A stretch of DNA of 20,820 nucleotides. Origin: Scleroderma bovista (taxonomy: Eukaryota > Basidiomycota > Agaricomycetes > Boletales > Sclerodermataceae). The stretch spans positions 1-20,820 of the forward strand of contig JAYMGJ010000794.1 in the NCBI GenBank assembly GCA_037178675.1. Reading direction: 5' to 3'. The notes under the pieces are model-generated. The model was not told the DNA's origin. It searched no databases and saw nothing but the letters and a program-made list of their open reading frames with translations. Of this stretch, positions 9,378 to 19,425 are shown one piece after another. A program made the translations under genes and the position numbers. Every line of letters begins with the position of its first letter. The stretch's first letter is position 1.

Positions 9378-11525
9378 TCACGGCACGACGCCGATGATCA
9401 CGCCAACGACAGTGCCCGTGATGAAAAATGCGATAATTCCAGACCTGACAACGACTTCCCACTGAGCCCGCTTTACGACAGGTGACCGAATTTGAGTTAG
9501 AGGTGATGCAAATGCTGGAACGCCTGCTGTAAAGGAGGGTGCCAGCAATGCGAACGAAAATCGTCGTCTTTCTTTAGGTTCACTTTGCGGAGTAAAGTGG
9601 GGTGGCAAGGGTGGTGAGGGATAACCCGGTGGGGATAGTGACACCGCAGAGACTGGTGCTGCATGGGCCAGGTAGGGTCGCTTGTTGCACTTGTATTGCG
9701 CACGCCCCATCATCGAACTAAGTGTCGGGCTCGTCGGAGAGTGTGACGGTGACTCGAGCTGCTGGCCGCCGCGCTCGTGCGATCGGAGATACTGCCCCGT
9801 CGACCCTGGGGGTATAGCAACATCTCTCCTTGGTGCAGGATTCGATCCCCGGTCTGAGGCACTCCTCTTTCGTCTCGGTAACAGGTCAAAATCAAAGCTA
9901 CCCCGACCCATTGGTGAATGTGGGCCCCGTCGCGGAACAAATTGCTCGTCTTCATCAGCACCACTGGGCTGGGGAGGGATGAATCCTGCCGTTGGTCCAA
10001 ATAACGATGTTAAGGTGGAGACACTGTCGTTGCGAGAGTTGTTGTGGACATATGTACGAATATTAGGAGTAGAAACAGCGGTTCGCGCCCGCGGAGAATG
10101 GTGTATCGGTGTCGGGAATGCGATTGATGGAGGCGGTGATGGAGGCTGGTACTCAGGTCGGTGTAGGCAAGTGGCAGTCGCCGGACCCTCCGGTGCTGGT
10201 TCTTCATCAAACACAGCGGCAGACACCTCGATTTCCTGCGCCACTTCGGAATACTCTGCCTCTGATTGGCAAGACCCACAACTAGTAGCTGACGCTGACG
10301 TGTGATTAGATGTCGGAGAAAATGGTCGGCAGTTTGGTGTATACGAAGATACCGAGTGCGCTGTTCCAGTGGAAGTGGGCTGGACATCTACATCCTTCTC
10401 GGACGGTGAATGTCGGGTAATGGCAATGCTAGGTATCTGCACCATCGGTGGCGGGGGAAGGATTGGACTTGATATGGATGAGATTGGTGCGGTGATGGGA
10501 TGGGATATCGCTGGTCGTGCGAGCTCAAACTTGCGTAGTTGCCTGAGATCGCCGAACACATATATCATGAGACAAATCTGGCGGAAGATGTATTCAGCCC
10601 GGGCAGAGAAATTTGAGCAACAAATACATACGCCCTGAAAACTAGCGATCAAAATCGTCAATCCGAGCCATAGACCAGGGAAGGCGGTCAGTGGAATAAA
10701 TCGACCATGGGGACCGATGTTCCATCGACCCGTCGTCAAGGTTAATGGCAGGACACCGGTGACGAGTATGAAAAAGCATCCACCTGCAATACCACAGGCG
10801 GCTCTTTGGGAGCCAACATTTGTTGAGGCTACACGGACGAATCTCTGGAGGGACTCGTTGAGCATTGATCGTGCTTCGATAGCTACCTCGGCGAACACTG
10901 CAGGGTCTGGATGTGCGGACTGCGAGTACCAAAGCGCCGGAGAGCTCAGGGCTCTGGATTGTGATGCAGGGTTATGAGAGGAAGAATGAAATGGGCCCAA
11001 TATATCTGAAGGAATGTCGAGCTCATAATCTGCACGAGGTGTGAAAAAGGTTTGTTTCGCCCGAGCATAAAACATAGCCAATGAGGGATCTGGTGGAGGG
11101 GGGTTACGAAGGAGCCTGCGTGGCGCGCTAGGCACGTTGCCGACTTTGAGTGTATCATTGGTGAAAGCGGCCTTTGCTCGCTGTGTCCAGATATGGTAAC
11201 GGGCCGTGTACTCCTTCAACCAGAGAACGAAATAGAGGTTTTCTGGAGCCTGCTCCACGTATAGGAGATACTCCTCAAAGTCTTTGAGACCGAGGGGGGG
11301 AAGGTGTTTGCGGTCGAGGACGTCGTCGAGACGGACTTGGAGGACAGGCGTCAAGCCGCATGACCGCACTTTTCCGACCGCTGGGGGAGGGTTGCACAGC
11401 CGATACTAGGACAGACGTGACATGGGGCGTTAAATGCGTGGCAGACTCACGAGTGGGTGGCTAGTACATACTGGGAGTGTCAAGAAACCTCTGAGGGTGA
11501 GCTTTGAGGGTGGGGGCTGCGCCAT
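9378..11525 (-). CDS. RGS-domain membrane protein, Rax1/RgsC type
   Basis: RGS domains bind and switch off G-alpha subunits; the Rax1/RgsC group of fungi joins an N-terminal RGS domain to transmembrane segments and affects polarity, growth and G-protein signalling. Two exons, 11451-11525 and 9378-11405, with a 45-bp GT-AG intron, give 2103 bp (700 aa). The first exon adds 'MAQPPPSKLTLRGFLTLPV', which supplies a proper ATG that the long second exon lacks. The RGS region (about 50-220) includes 'LKDFEEYLLYVEQAPENLYF' and 'VLWLKEYTARY'. Two membrane segments follow, near 227-249 ('GGCFFILVTGVLPLTL') and 261-287 ('FPGLWLGLTILIASFQGV'). A Pro/Ser-rich, probably disordered tail of roughly 350 residues comes next, and the last 20 residues form a third hydrophobic segment ending at the stop. 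The tail makes this protein longer than yeast Rax1 (435 aa). Confidence 0.85.
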
Positions 11526-11862
11526 GCAGCGAGCTCGTGGGGAACGGAAGCCTCTGAGGGTGACTGGAGAAGGAGCGAAGAGGAAAGGAGACCAAAGGCG
11601 TGGATACTTGTTATATGGGCGATAAGAGCATTCCCCGCGTCTAATAGCATCTTAATGAACTTTCCCTGATCTAATTGCACCCGTTTTCCCACAAATAACA
11701 ACATCCTGACTACGAGTCAGTCAATAATACCCTTATTGTCTGGTACTGCTTGCTTGTATTCTCTCTCCATTTTCAGCCACCGGATCTAAACATTCCGACT
11801 CGAGAGATGCAAATTCCACCGATGCCTACATAACGAAATCAGTCGTGTCCCGGCCTCATCGG
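11526..11862. other. Intergenic between RAD50 and the RGS gene
   Basis: These 337 bp separate the RAD50 stop from the start of the next minus-strand gene and must hold the RGS gene promoter. CCTCTGAGGGTGA occurs at 11551-11563 and again inside the first RGS exon at 11488-11500. No gene is seen. Confidence 0.5.
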
Positions 11863-14800
11863 TCACCGGAAGCGCTGCCGCTCGATCACCGACTTCTGTC
11901 TCGAGTCTCTCGACACCCGCCTGCGCAACGCTGCGTTTAGCCAGACGCGTTCCACTCGTCCGCGGCCACTCACCAGTAGTATTCCATTACGTCAGATTGC
12001 CCGAGCTTGCGCAGGAAATTCTCGTCGTGCGTGATGATGATAAGTTGGAAGTTGGAATGGTTTTTCCGTTCGTTAATAATGCTGGTAAGCACTACCTCAG
12101 TCATCCAGAACCTTGCATGGTTAAACACTTACTCGACCAAACTCTCCGCTAGTGCATCAATGTTTTCTACGTCCAATGCATTCGTTGGCTCGTCCAGTGC
12201 CAGGATACCACAATTCTGTCCAAATGAATCCGACAGTGCCAGTCGTATGATGATCGAAGCAAGCATCTTCTGACCAGCGGAGCACCGTCCACGCATGTCC
12301 ATTTCCACCTGGTCCTTTGTCATGACGACCTGCAGGTGTGGACCAATTAAGTGTCCTCTACATTAATGCTTCTTGCAGAAGCTTACCCGATAATTATACG
12401 ACCGCTTTGAAGCCCCTCCTTCCACGTCCGAACGTATCTTGATTCCGTCAATATCTAAAAAGGATATCAGCGTCTATGGTTGTTTACAATCGCAGCTCCT
12501 CACCAGTACCCTGGTAGGTTTTGTTCCACAGATGGCGCATTGTGTCGTTCACTTCTTCCATCTTCAAACTGTGATATTTCATGATCGCGCTGGCGTAACA
12601 TCAGCACAGCCTTTGTACCCTTCCACCGGTCCAACTTACTTATCCAGTGCCTTGGCGTACTTCTCAAGATCACTGTTGGCCATATCGGACATCTGCAGCA
12701 CCACACGTGAACACATGAACCGAACAGTTGTAACGTACGCAATTGTCCCACCTTAACTTTAACAAGCTGATCCGTGTACCGCTTGTTTATGTCCTTGTAT
12801 TCCCGCAGATCTTTCTCCACTTGCTTCAATGTTTCACTAAGCGAACTAATCTCCCCTCCAATATGCGCATACTGTAATCACAGTCACGTCATCCTCTCTC
12901 ATGGTCGTGAAGCACAAGGAAATGTACCTTGCTTTGCATATCCGTTTCCCTCTGCTTCTCGACCTGGTACCGGTCTTCAAAGTTCCGCTTCGCCTTTGCA
13001 GCGGACTCCATATCGCATGAGTCAATCTCCACCTGTGTCGCTGCAATGTCCTTGACTAGCTTCCGGATGCGGAGGTTGTCCCGTAAACTCGAAACAGTGC
13101 TCCCGCTCTCGTTGATCTCTCTGTCGATTTTGGCGATGTTCTCTCGCATAGTTTCAATCTTAAGTCCGAGGTCTTGGATTTCGCTCTCGTAATGGTCGAC
13201 TTTCTCCGCACATTCGGTCAACAGCTGGCCGCGCTTCTCCCGGATGTATCTGGGGCAACGCAGACAGCTCTCGGAAATGACGACGTTAGGTAACAGGTGA
13301 CTCACCGGTCGACAACTTTGCTAATGTTGTCAAGTTTATCGACATTCATATTTAGTTCTTGTGACAACGTCTGTGCTTCTGATATCTTGAGGTTCAGTTC
13401 ACCCTGTGCCTGCTGATGTTCTTGTTCGAGATGCTCGATGGGGGCTTGTGCTTCTACAATTTTACCGTCCAGCTCCTACATCCACAGGTCGCCATGGGTC
13501 CCTTCTTCCGAAGTGCAATTGCAGCTCACCTTGAGTTTGGCACTGAGGGTCGTAATCTCGCTCGTCATCGTGTCGATTCGTTCCTCCGTAAGTTTTTTGT
13601 CACGAATCTGATTCGAGAGCGTATTTTCTTTCTTCTCCATTGCGTGCAATTCGCCCTCATATGTCCGCAACGACGAATTCAGGCGATCACGTTCGGTCAT
13701 AATTGCTTGCCTCTCCCGTTCGTTTGTGCGTCTACAAGAAAACAGTAAGAACCCAGAGCATGGGCAACCGCCGGAAGGGGAAAAAAAGAGGAGTTTCACA
13801 TCTCGCCGGATAGAGCATCCAGTTCCATTTGCACATCATCTGCAGTCTTAGTACTCCCGCTGGCACTTAATTCCTCTTCGAGACTGGCGGTCTCTGCTTT
13901 GAGACGATCCACATCATTGAGGTTGCGTGACACAGTGGCTGCCTGTTGCTTCAGTGCAATGACGTCTCTGATCGCCTTTTTTATGTTCTCAACAGTTTGG
14001 GCGGCCTAGAAAGGATGATAGGCTCAACACTGGTGGATAGCCCTCAGTAAACACCTACCTGCTCTGCCCTTCTGCTCAGCGTCGGAATTTCAGCTTCTGC
14101 CACCTTGATTTGCTCATTCAAAGCAGGTATTTCTGTACTCAATATACGGTCTTTCGTTGCTTGGCGAGGCAAAGCATCCCGAAGAGCGATCAGTTCTTTC
14201 TCCCAGTCATCTAAGACGATCCCATCGTCCTCATCAGTGGTCGGAGCCTCCTTGGTTTGCTTGATTTGATCTTGGAGCTGTGGAAAGAATCAGAGGAGCT
14301 ATCTTATCAGAGAGGAAGTTCATGCCGAGGGTGAAATCTCGACGTACGTATCTCTCAAATATTGCCATCTCTTGGTCATCCATGTGTCGGTCGCAGGCCG
14401 CGCACCTCTTCCTGGTCCTGCCAAGTCGTAAGAGCTTCTCATACACATCAGCCATGCCAGCACCCTTGTTTTTGCTCCTGTGTAAGAGATGTAAACGTTA
14501 TTTGTAATGCGCACTAACTGAATGGCGACATGCACGCACTCCTTCTTCTCAGCGATCACGCGTTCGGCTTCGGAGATGGCATCCAACAGAGACAAGCCAC
14601 TGAAGTTTTCATCAGTCGTCTCCTTGACGAATCTTTCCAGTTCTAACCAGCGAGTCAGTAACATCGAGTTACCAAACCTGGTTGTGTTTACCTTTGACCT
14701 CGCTGCGTTTGCTCTTCAACTGAGCTTGCGCCTGCGAGAGTGTCATTTCTGAGCTTTGGAGAGCTTTATTGGCGGAGAACAGCTCTGTCTCTGCTTCTGA

Positions 14801-16973
14801 AAGCGATCGTTCGTTCTCTCTGAAGAGAAATATGGGTCAAATTGAAGAACAGCCCTCATGAAGTAAAATTGATCCAACCTTAAGACGCGATCAAGCTCGC
14901 GTTCCATGGTCTCTGCCCGCGCATCGGTGCTGACAAGTTTGCGGAACTTGGAATTGCAAGTCTCGAGGCTAGAAAAGGAGGAGAACTTGGTGAGCCTAAA
15001 TCTACTCCCATCACGGTTCACTCACATATTCTTAATTTCCGTCTTCTTATTCCTCATCTCGGCTCTCTTCAAGTCTAACCTCGCGCGTGCATCTGCCTGC
15101 AAGCTCAAACTACGCAGCTCTGTATTCAACGCATCGCGCCTGTCGTCGAGGCTTCGTGCCTTCACGGCGCGCTCGCTCAGTCGTTCGTCAAAGTTGGCAG
15201 CCTTAATATCACTTTTGAACTTCTCGAGGCGAAGCCTTTTCTCCTCTATATCTCCGACAAGCGTGCGCAGTTCAGATGCGAGGCCATCCATAGTCAGCAG
15301 GGAGGACTCCGCCTTGCTGATCGATACTTGACGCTCTTTCTGCAAACACCAGTTAGCCATCAAAAAAAAAAACCGACGAAAAGGAAAAATGTATACCATC
15401 TGCTCGCGTGCATTAGTTCGTTGCATCTTCAAACTCTCGAGTTCGGTGTGCAGCCGCCTTGACTTGCGGTTATACTCATCATTCTTGTTCTGGGCTTCTG
15501 TCTGGAGCTTCTCGTAGTCGGAGCGTTGGCGCCGCTGGAGGTCTCCGAGCCGAGAGATAAATTCGTTGACCTTTTCACGTTCAAGGGGGGAGTGATTGTA
15601 ACCCTTGATGTTGTGCTTGTCACTGATGTAACGAATGAGCTCTTCGCGTTCGGCGATTCGGCGTTCGTGGGCCTTGTTGTATGCGAGTGGGTGTATGAGT
15701 GACGTGCCAAATGATGAGATAAACCGCATATAAGTACCTTGGCTTCAGCAGCAAGTTCTCCCTGCTCATTCACGAGATCGACATGCGACTTGCGCGCCCT
15801 GCCAAGCTCGTCCTCAAGATCTTGACGCTCCATTTCTTGGCGTCTTCGTCTTTGTTTCTGCTGAACGATATTGGCATCAAAATTGCGCAGACGGCTTAGA
15901 AGTTCCTCGTCAGAACCTGGCAAAACAGGGATTAGGTCACGACAAAAATGAACATCGCAAACTGCACCTTCGATCTCCTGCACAGTCTCTCTCGCATCTG
16001 AAAGCTCTTGTAGGTAATGCTCTTTCTTTTGCTGCAAATTCTCGACCTTGACATATAGCTCCCTGAACTTAGTTGCGGATTCGTAGAAGCGTGCATTGTT
16101 CTTGACGAGCTCCTCGTACTCCCGCTTAGTAGTATCGTATTGGTCCTGTTTCGACGTGATAGCTGTGTTGAGACTCGTGATACGGGTGCGCAGCTTGTCG
16201 GCGTGTCCCTTTTCCTTGGCCAGTGACTCGAGCCGTTCTTTCTCAGCCTTGAGATCGGCCATGCGGTCTTTGCGCAGAGTCTTGATAGAATCTAGGGCTT
16301 TGGTGTACCTATGTGTACGTGTATGCGCCTGCCGTAGGTGGATAGAAGGAAATGGTGCTTACCTGGTCGCCTCGAAGATATCGTCGAATTTCTTCTTCAA
16401 GATTGATGGCTCTGCTAGGGGCCAGTAAGAATCTTCCTGGTGACAGAATATAACATTCTCCAAAACAGATTTGGATACACCCAAGAGATGAGGGATTTCA
16501 GTGTCTATCTCTGCACACTTGGTTGAAATAGCCCCTCTCTGGAGGACGCGTCAATGTGTGTAAGGTATGTGGTATAAACAAAAACACACCTTTCCGCCCT
16601 TTTCGACGTTGCTGTCCGCGAGAGCAAGGATGTTCTCCAGGGTCTTCATTGTCAGCCCTGTCTTCTTGGCGGTGACGGACAGGTTTCGGACGACAAGCAT
16701 TCTGGTGCCGTTGGCCGCGTGAAACCTCAGCTTGACCTGAGCCTTGACCTCCTTTTCGTTTGCCATCTTTGGGTCGTGGACGAACGCCCCTCCACGGGTG
16801 TTGGGAGGCTGGTCGCCAGTGGTTGCGTACTTGAGGCATTCAATGATGGTTGTTTTTCCGCTGCCATTGTGTCCGACGATGACGGTGACTGGATTGAAGA
16901 ACTCGATGACGGATATTTGCTTGTCGTCAAAGGAGCGAATGCCGCGGATGGCGAGCTTGTTGAGACTAGACAT
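11863..16973 (-). CDS. RAD50: DNA double-strand break repair protein RAD50
   Basis: RAD50 is the SMC-like ATPase of the MRE11-RAD50-NBS1/Xrs2 complex, which detects, tethers and processes double-strand breaks and supports telomeres and meiosis. Exons: 16590-16973, 16363-16538, 15968-16308, 15738-15916, 15397-15672, 15026-15339, 14879-14968, 14692-14819, 14519-14642, 14348-14477, 14059-14277, 13800-14005, 13530-13731, 13306-13475, 12928-13249, 12752-12871, 12640-12692, 12504-12589, 12387-12454, 12133-12329, 11974-12081, 11863-11920. The sum is 3951 bp (1316 aa); human and yeast RAD50 have 1312. Walker A 'GHNGSGKTT' is at 34-42 and the Q-loop 'FCHQED' near 162. A long coiled coil flanks the zinc hook 'CAAC' at 696-699. 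The ABC signature 'CSAGQK' is near 1212, Walker B 'ILALDEP' near 1238-1244, and the H-loop is 'IIITHDE'. The short last exon restores the usual C-terminus '[17 protein letters not shown]'. All 21 introns are GT-AG, 41-70 bp. The gene is intact. Confidence 0.98.
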
Positions 16974-17018
16974 GGTGTGCGGTCGTCAGTGGCACAGGGG
17001 CGTGTCACGCTGGCGCGC

Positions 17019-17025
17019 TGAGTCA
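17019..17025. promoter_or_regulatory. TGAGTCA AP-1/Gcn4-type site near the RAD50 start
   Basis: The seven-base TGAGTCA lies 46 bp upstream of the RAD50 ATG, next to a GC-rich GGCGCGC block (17012-17018). TGAGTCA is the classic Gcn4/AP-1 bZIP target. Any link to RAD50 expression is a guess from position. Confidence 0.25.
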
Positions 17026-17136
17026 CACGACTGATGCGTGTTGTCACGATCCCAACTTCCAAGTCTGCTTAGACTCTAGAGGACATACATACCTGCAGGT
17101 TATTTTGCAGATTGTGCAATTCAATACCGCTGAACG

Positions 17137-17860
17137 ATGAACGCCCGACGTGTCAGTACTTTGCTGAGGTATTTCAAGCTAAAGATTCTCCCACAACCCG
17201 TGAGTACAACCTGTCCAGAGAGCTCTTCATGTCGACGCTGTCTGTTGGTTTGAGGTGGGGTACCCAGCTCATCGGCGAGTAATTCCACCCACTTGTGGGA
17301 TTAGCCATCAGACTAGCGTGAGTCTACGTGCAAATCACGGGCCTTCAGGCATTTAACTCCCTATAGTTTTTATGGCGTATCGGTCGGCCAATGTTTTTTC
17401 TATGCACGCGTATTTTCAGATGTCAAATTTCTCCTCAAAGCTCTCGTGAGTTTATTTACTGTAACACGTCGCACTTACAGATCTGAGATCAACCCGTAAC
17501 GGCCCTGGCCAGGTTGGTCTTGTCTTGTACATCCCTGGCAGTTCACGCGCGCTACCACTCAGATGCTAATACCCATGTTGCTGCACAGCTGCTTGGACAC
17601 CATCAACACTTTTGCAACAACCAGCTCTAATTGGCGGACATTGGTATATTGCCGTAGGCCCACCAGCAAACCAATGTTCCCTACTACTACCCTGGTATAT
17701 ATCCCAGGCTTACTATTACTATCCAATTCTAACACATTAGGTTTCTCAGGGATTTGAATGCGTGTGGACTATTTTTTCGCAACTATCACTAACTTCTCCA
17801 AGACAGCCATTTTTGTTAGCATGGGTGCAGCGACCGCCTCATGTACCAAGCTAACAAACA
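17137..17860 (+). pseudogene. Degenerate multi-span membrane protein gene (DUF6534-like)
   Basis: Fragments on the plus strand fit the Agaricomycete multi-pass membrane proteins of the DUF6533/DUF6534 kind, whose function is unknown. An ATG at 17137 opens 21 codons ending at a good donor (GTGAGT). A segment reading 'AIRLA' then splices (donor GTGAGT at about 17317, acceptor CTATAG 17361-17366) into 17367-17445, 'FYGVSVGQCFFYARIFSD' and 'VKFLLKAL'. This matches the family's first membrane helix region. Further on, 'CLDTINTFATTSSNW' (about 17591-17635) fits the 'LLDT' block, and 'ITNFSKTAIFVSMGAATAS' (about 17787-17843) fits a later one. No single in-frame model joins them: phases clash, a stop follows 'LIGE', and the C-terminal half is absent. 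I therefore call it a decayed gene. The family name is from memory of its pattern and is uncertain. Confidence 0.45.
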
Positions 17861-18940
17861 CTTCTCTATGAAGGTCTGGGTCACGTTCTCCGTGGGTCAG
17901 ATCTAGTGTCTGCGCAATTGCACATTTTGTGTTGCCATTGTCAGCTGTCGTAAGTGGCAAACATGCTCTTCAATTCATGCTCGCACTGGATCGGGCCGAG
18001 GATTCAGCCCATATTGCCATTAGTTGCTTTATTTGGGCCTTGTCTCCGCGCCGCTTGAGCTTTCAGTGTGCAACAACCTGTGGGTTGGGCTGAGCTGAGC
18101 GAGCGGGACCACCTGTGCCATACAGATGTCAGGAAATTGAGGCGGGTGCACAATACGGTCAATAAAATGTAAATACCACAGAAACGGGGGTGGGAGAAAA
18201 GTGTATGAGGTGAGCGAGGGGCCTTCCGAGCTGGATGTTGGTCGTCGAAGGCGAAGGCCAGCTGTTTTTCTGGACGTTTGGTACCATATTTCTCTGCGTC
18301 ATAGTTTCCATACCTCCTTCGCACCAAGGTACCTACAGGTGACCGGAACAACCCTAACAAATCAAGAACAGTTACTTTGAGAACTTGAGCAGCTACATAG
18401 GTGGCTGCGATAAGCATAGGTCTCGTTTGTTAACTCGCTGTCTCGGGCTTGTTTCGATAATTCGCTCTCCTTCCGTCGGATGGACGACTCACTGCATGAG
18501 TTACCGAGATTTATGCTATCGGTCTTGTGGACGATGTAGGATTAAAAGCACATATCTTGTTGATGCCCTAAGAAGGGCCAGAAAGTTGGACATCCTTTGG
18601 CTTGATACGATAGACGTTGATCATAAGGGCGTCTATAGCAAGTTAAACCGCATTTTTGTGGTCCCCGTGATCTATGTATCATAATCTGGCACATGGCAGG
18701 GAGACTCTTCCCAGACGGCGCGCCGCACCTTGACTCAAGGTTCCAGGCCTTATCTTGACCATATCTGTGAGGAGCCCGCGATATTAGCAGTGGTGAAAAA
18801 CAACGGTGAACCTAACACACAAGGTTCAGACTTCCAGAATAGCGAATGACTATATCTTCACAAATGAGAGGCACAAATAAGATGGGACAGAATCCAGAAC
18901 CCCCCGAAACGTCCGGACTGGTTCTCATCTCCGAGTTGCC
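17861..18940. other. Gene-poor stretch with one doubtful 137-codon frame
   Basis: The minus strand has an ATG-started frame of 137 codons at 18004-18417 ('MLIAATYVAAQVLKVTVLDL' at its start, basic later), and the plus strand has a 99-codon frame at 18385-18684. Neither resembles a known family or shows conserved blocks. I see no RNA gene, repeat array or transposon ends. It may contain more remnants of the decayed plus-strand gene to its left. Confidence 0.35.
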
Positions 18941-19296
18941 ATGCATCTCACACTGCCTTTTCTTGTCGCATCTCGCGGTTGTCGTTCTCGGTGCTGCTTA
19001 TCGCCCAAAGGCTGTTTCTCTTGCGGAAAGAGCCGACTTGTCAGTGACTCCGGGGACCTTCGTTCCCAAGCCCAAATGCTGGATCCATTCACTTGCACTC
19101 GGATGCCCCTTGGTTATGAGCTCGTTGTCTACCGCTGTGCGGTACGTCATTATTGAACGCGCCGGATATCTGTATCATATTGATCTGAGACTTACCTGAG
19201 ACTTACAGTGGTTCTTCCCCTGGATCGAGGTGTGGGTATCCAAAGTTTGAATCTTGTCTCATGACTGGGAGGTGCACATTGGAAGTTAGAAAATAG
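18941..19296 (+). pseudogene. Remnant of a small secreted cysteine-rich protein
   Basis: An ATG at 18941 begins a hydrophobic leader ('MHLTLPFLVA'). The rest of a likely signal peptide and propeptide, 'LAVVVLGAAYRPK' and 'AVSLAERADLSVTPGTFVPK' followed by 'PKC', is in another frame. Then 'LDPFTCTR' and 'PLGYELVVYRCAV' return to the first frame. After a possible intron (about 19142-19209, GTACGT to TTACAG) a Cys-containing tail, 'GSSPGSRCGYPKFESC' and 'MTGRCTLEV', ends at TAG 19294-19296 in yet another phase. The 'C-P-x-G-Y-E-x-V' pattern with spaced cysteines recalls antistasin-like modules. At least two frame changes make it look like a broken gene. A misread intron structure or sequencing errors are alternatives. 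Confidence 0.4.
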
Positions 19297-19425
19297 TGAT
19301 GTAATTAAGGCAATTGAGCTAGAGCATGACGTCCTCTATGGTGGTCCTAAAGACAAATAGTAGCAGATCGTCGTAAGAGAGAGAAACATAAGATATGGAG
19401 CCTAGCCACGTCAGCAGATAGCCAC

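Noticed and set aside
9682..10305. A 207-codon open frame on the plus strand
   Set aside because: It lies wholly inside the RGS gene's second exon on the other strand, in the Pro/Ser-rich tail where biased composition opens other frames. It shows no family character.
9378..11369. RGS gene starting at 11369 within one exon
   Set aside because: The codon there is GTG, not ATG. An upstream exon with a real ATG at 11525 and a clean 45-bp intron gives a better N-terminus.
18004..18417. A 137-codon minus-strand frame as a protein gene
   Set aside because: It has an ATG and a stop but no recognisable domain or conserved neighbour, and may be chance. It is mentioned only within the gene-poor stretch.
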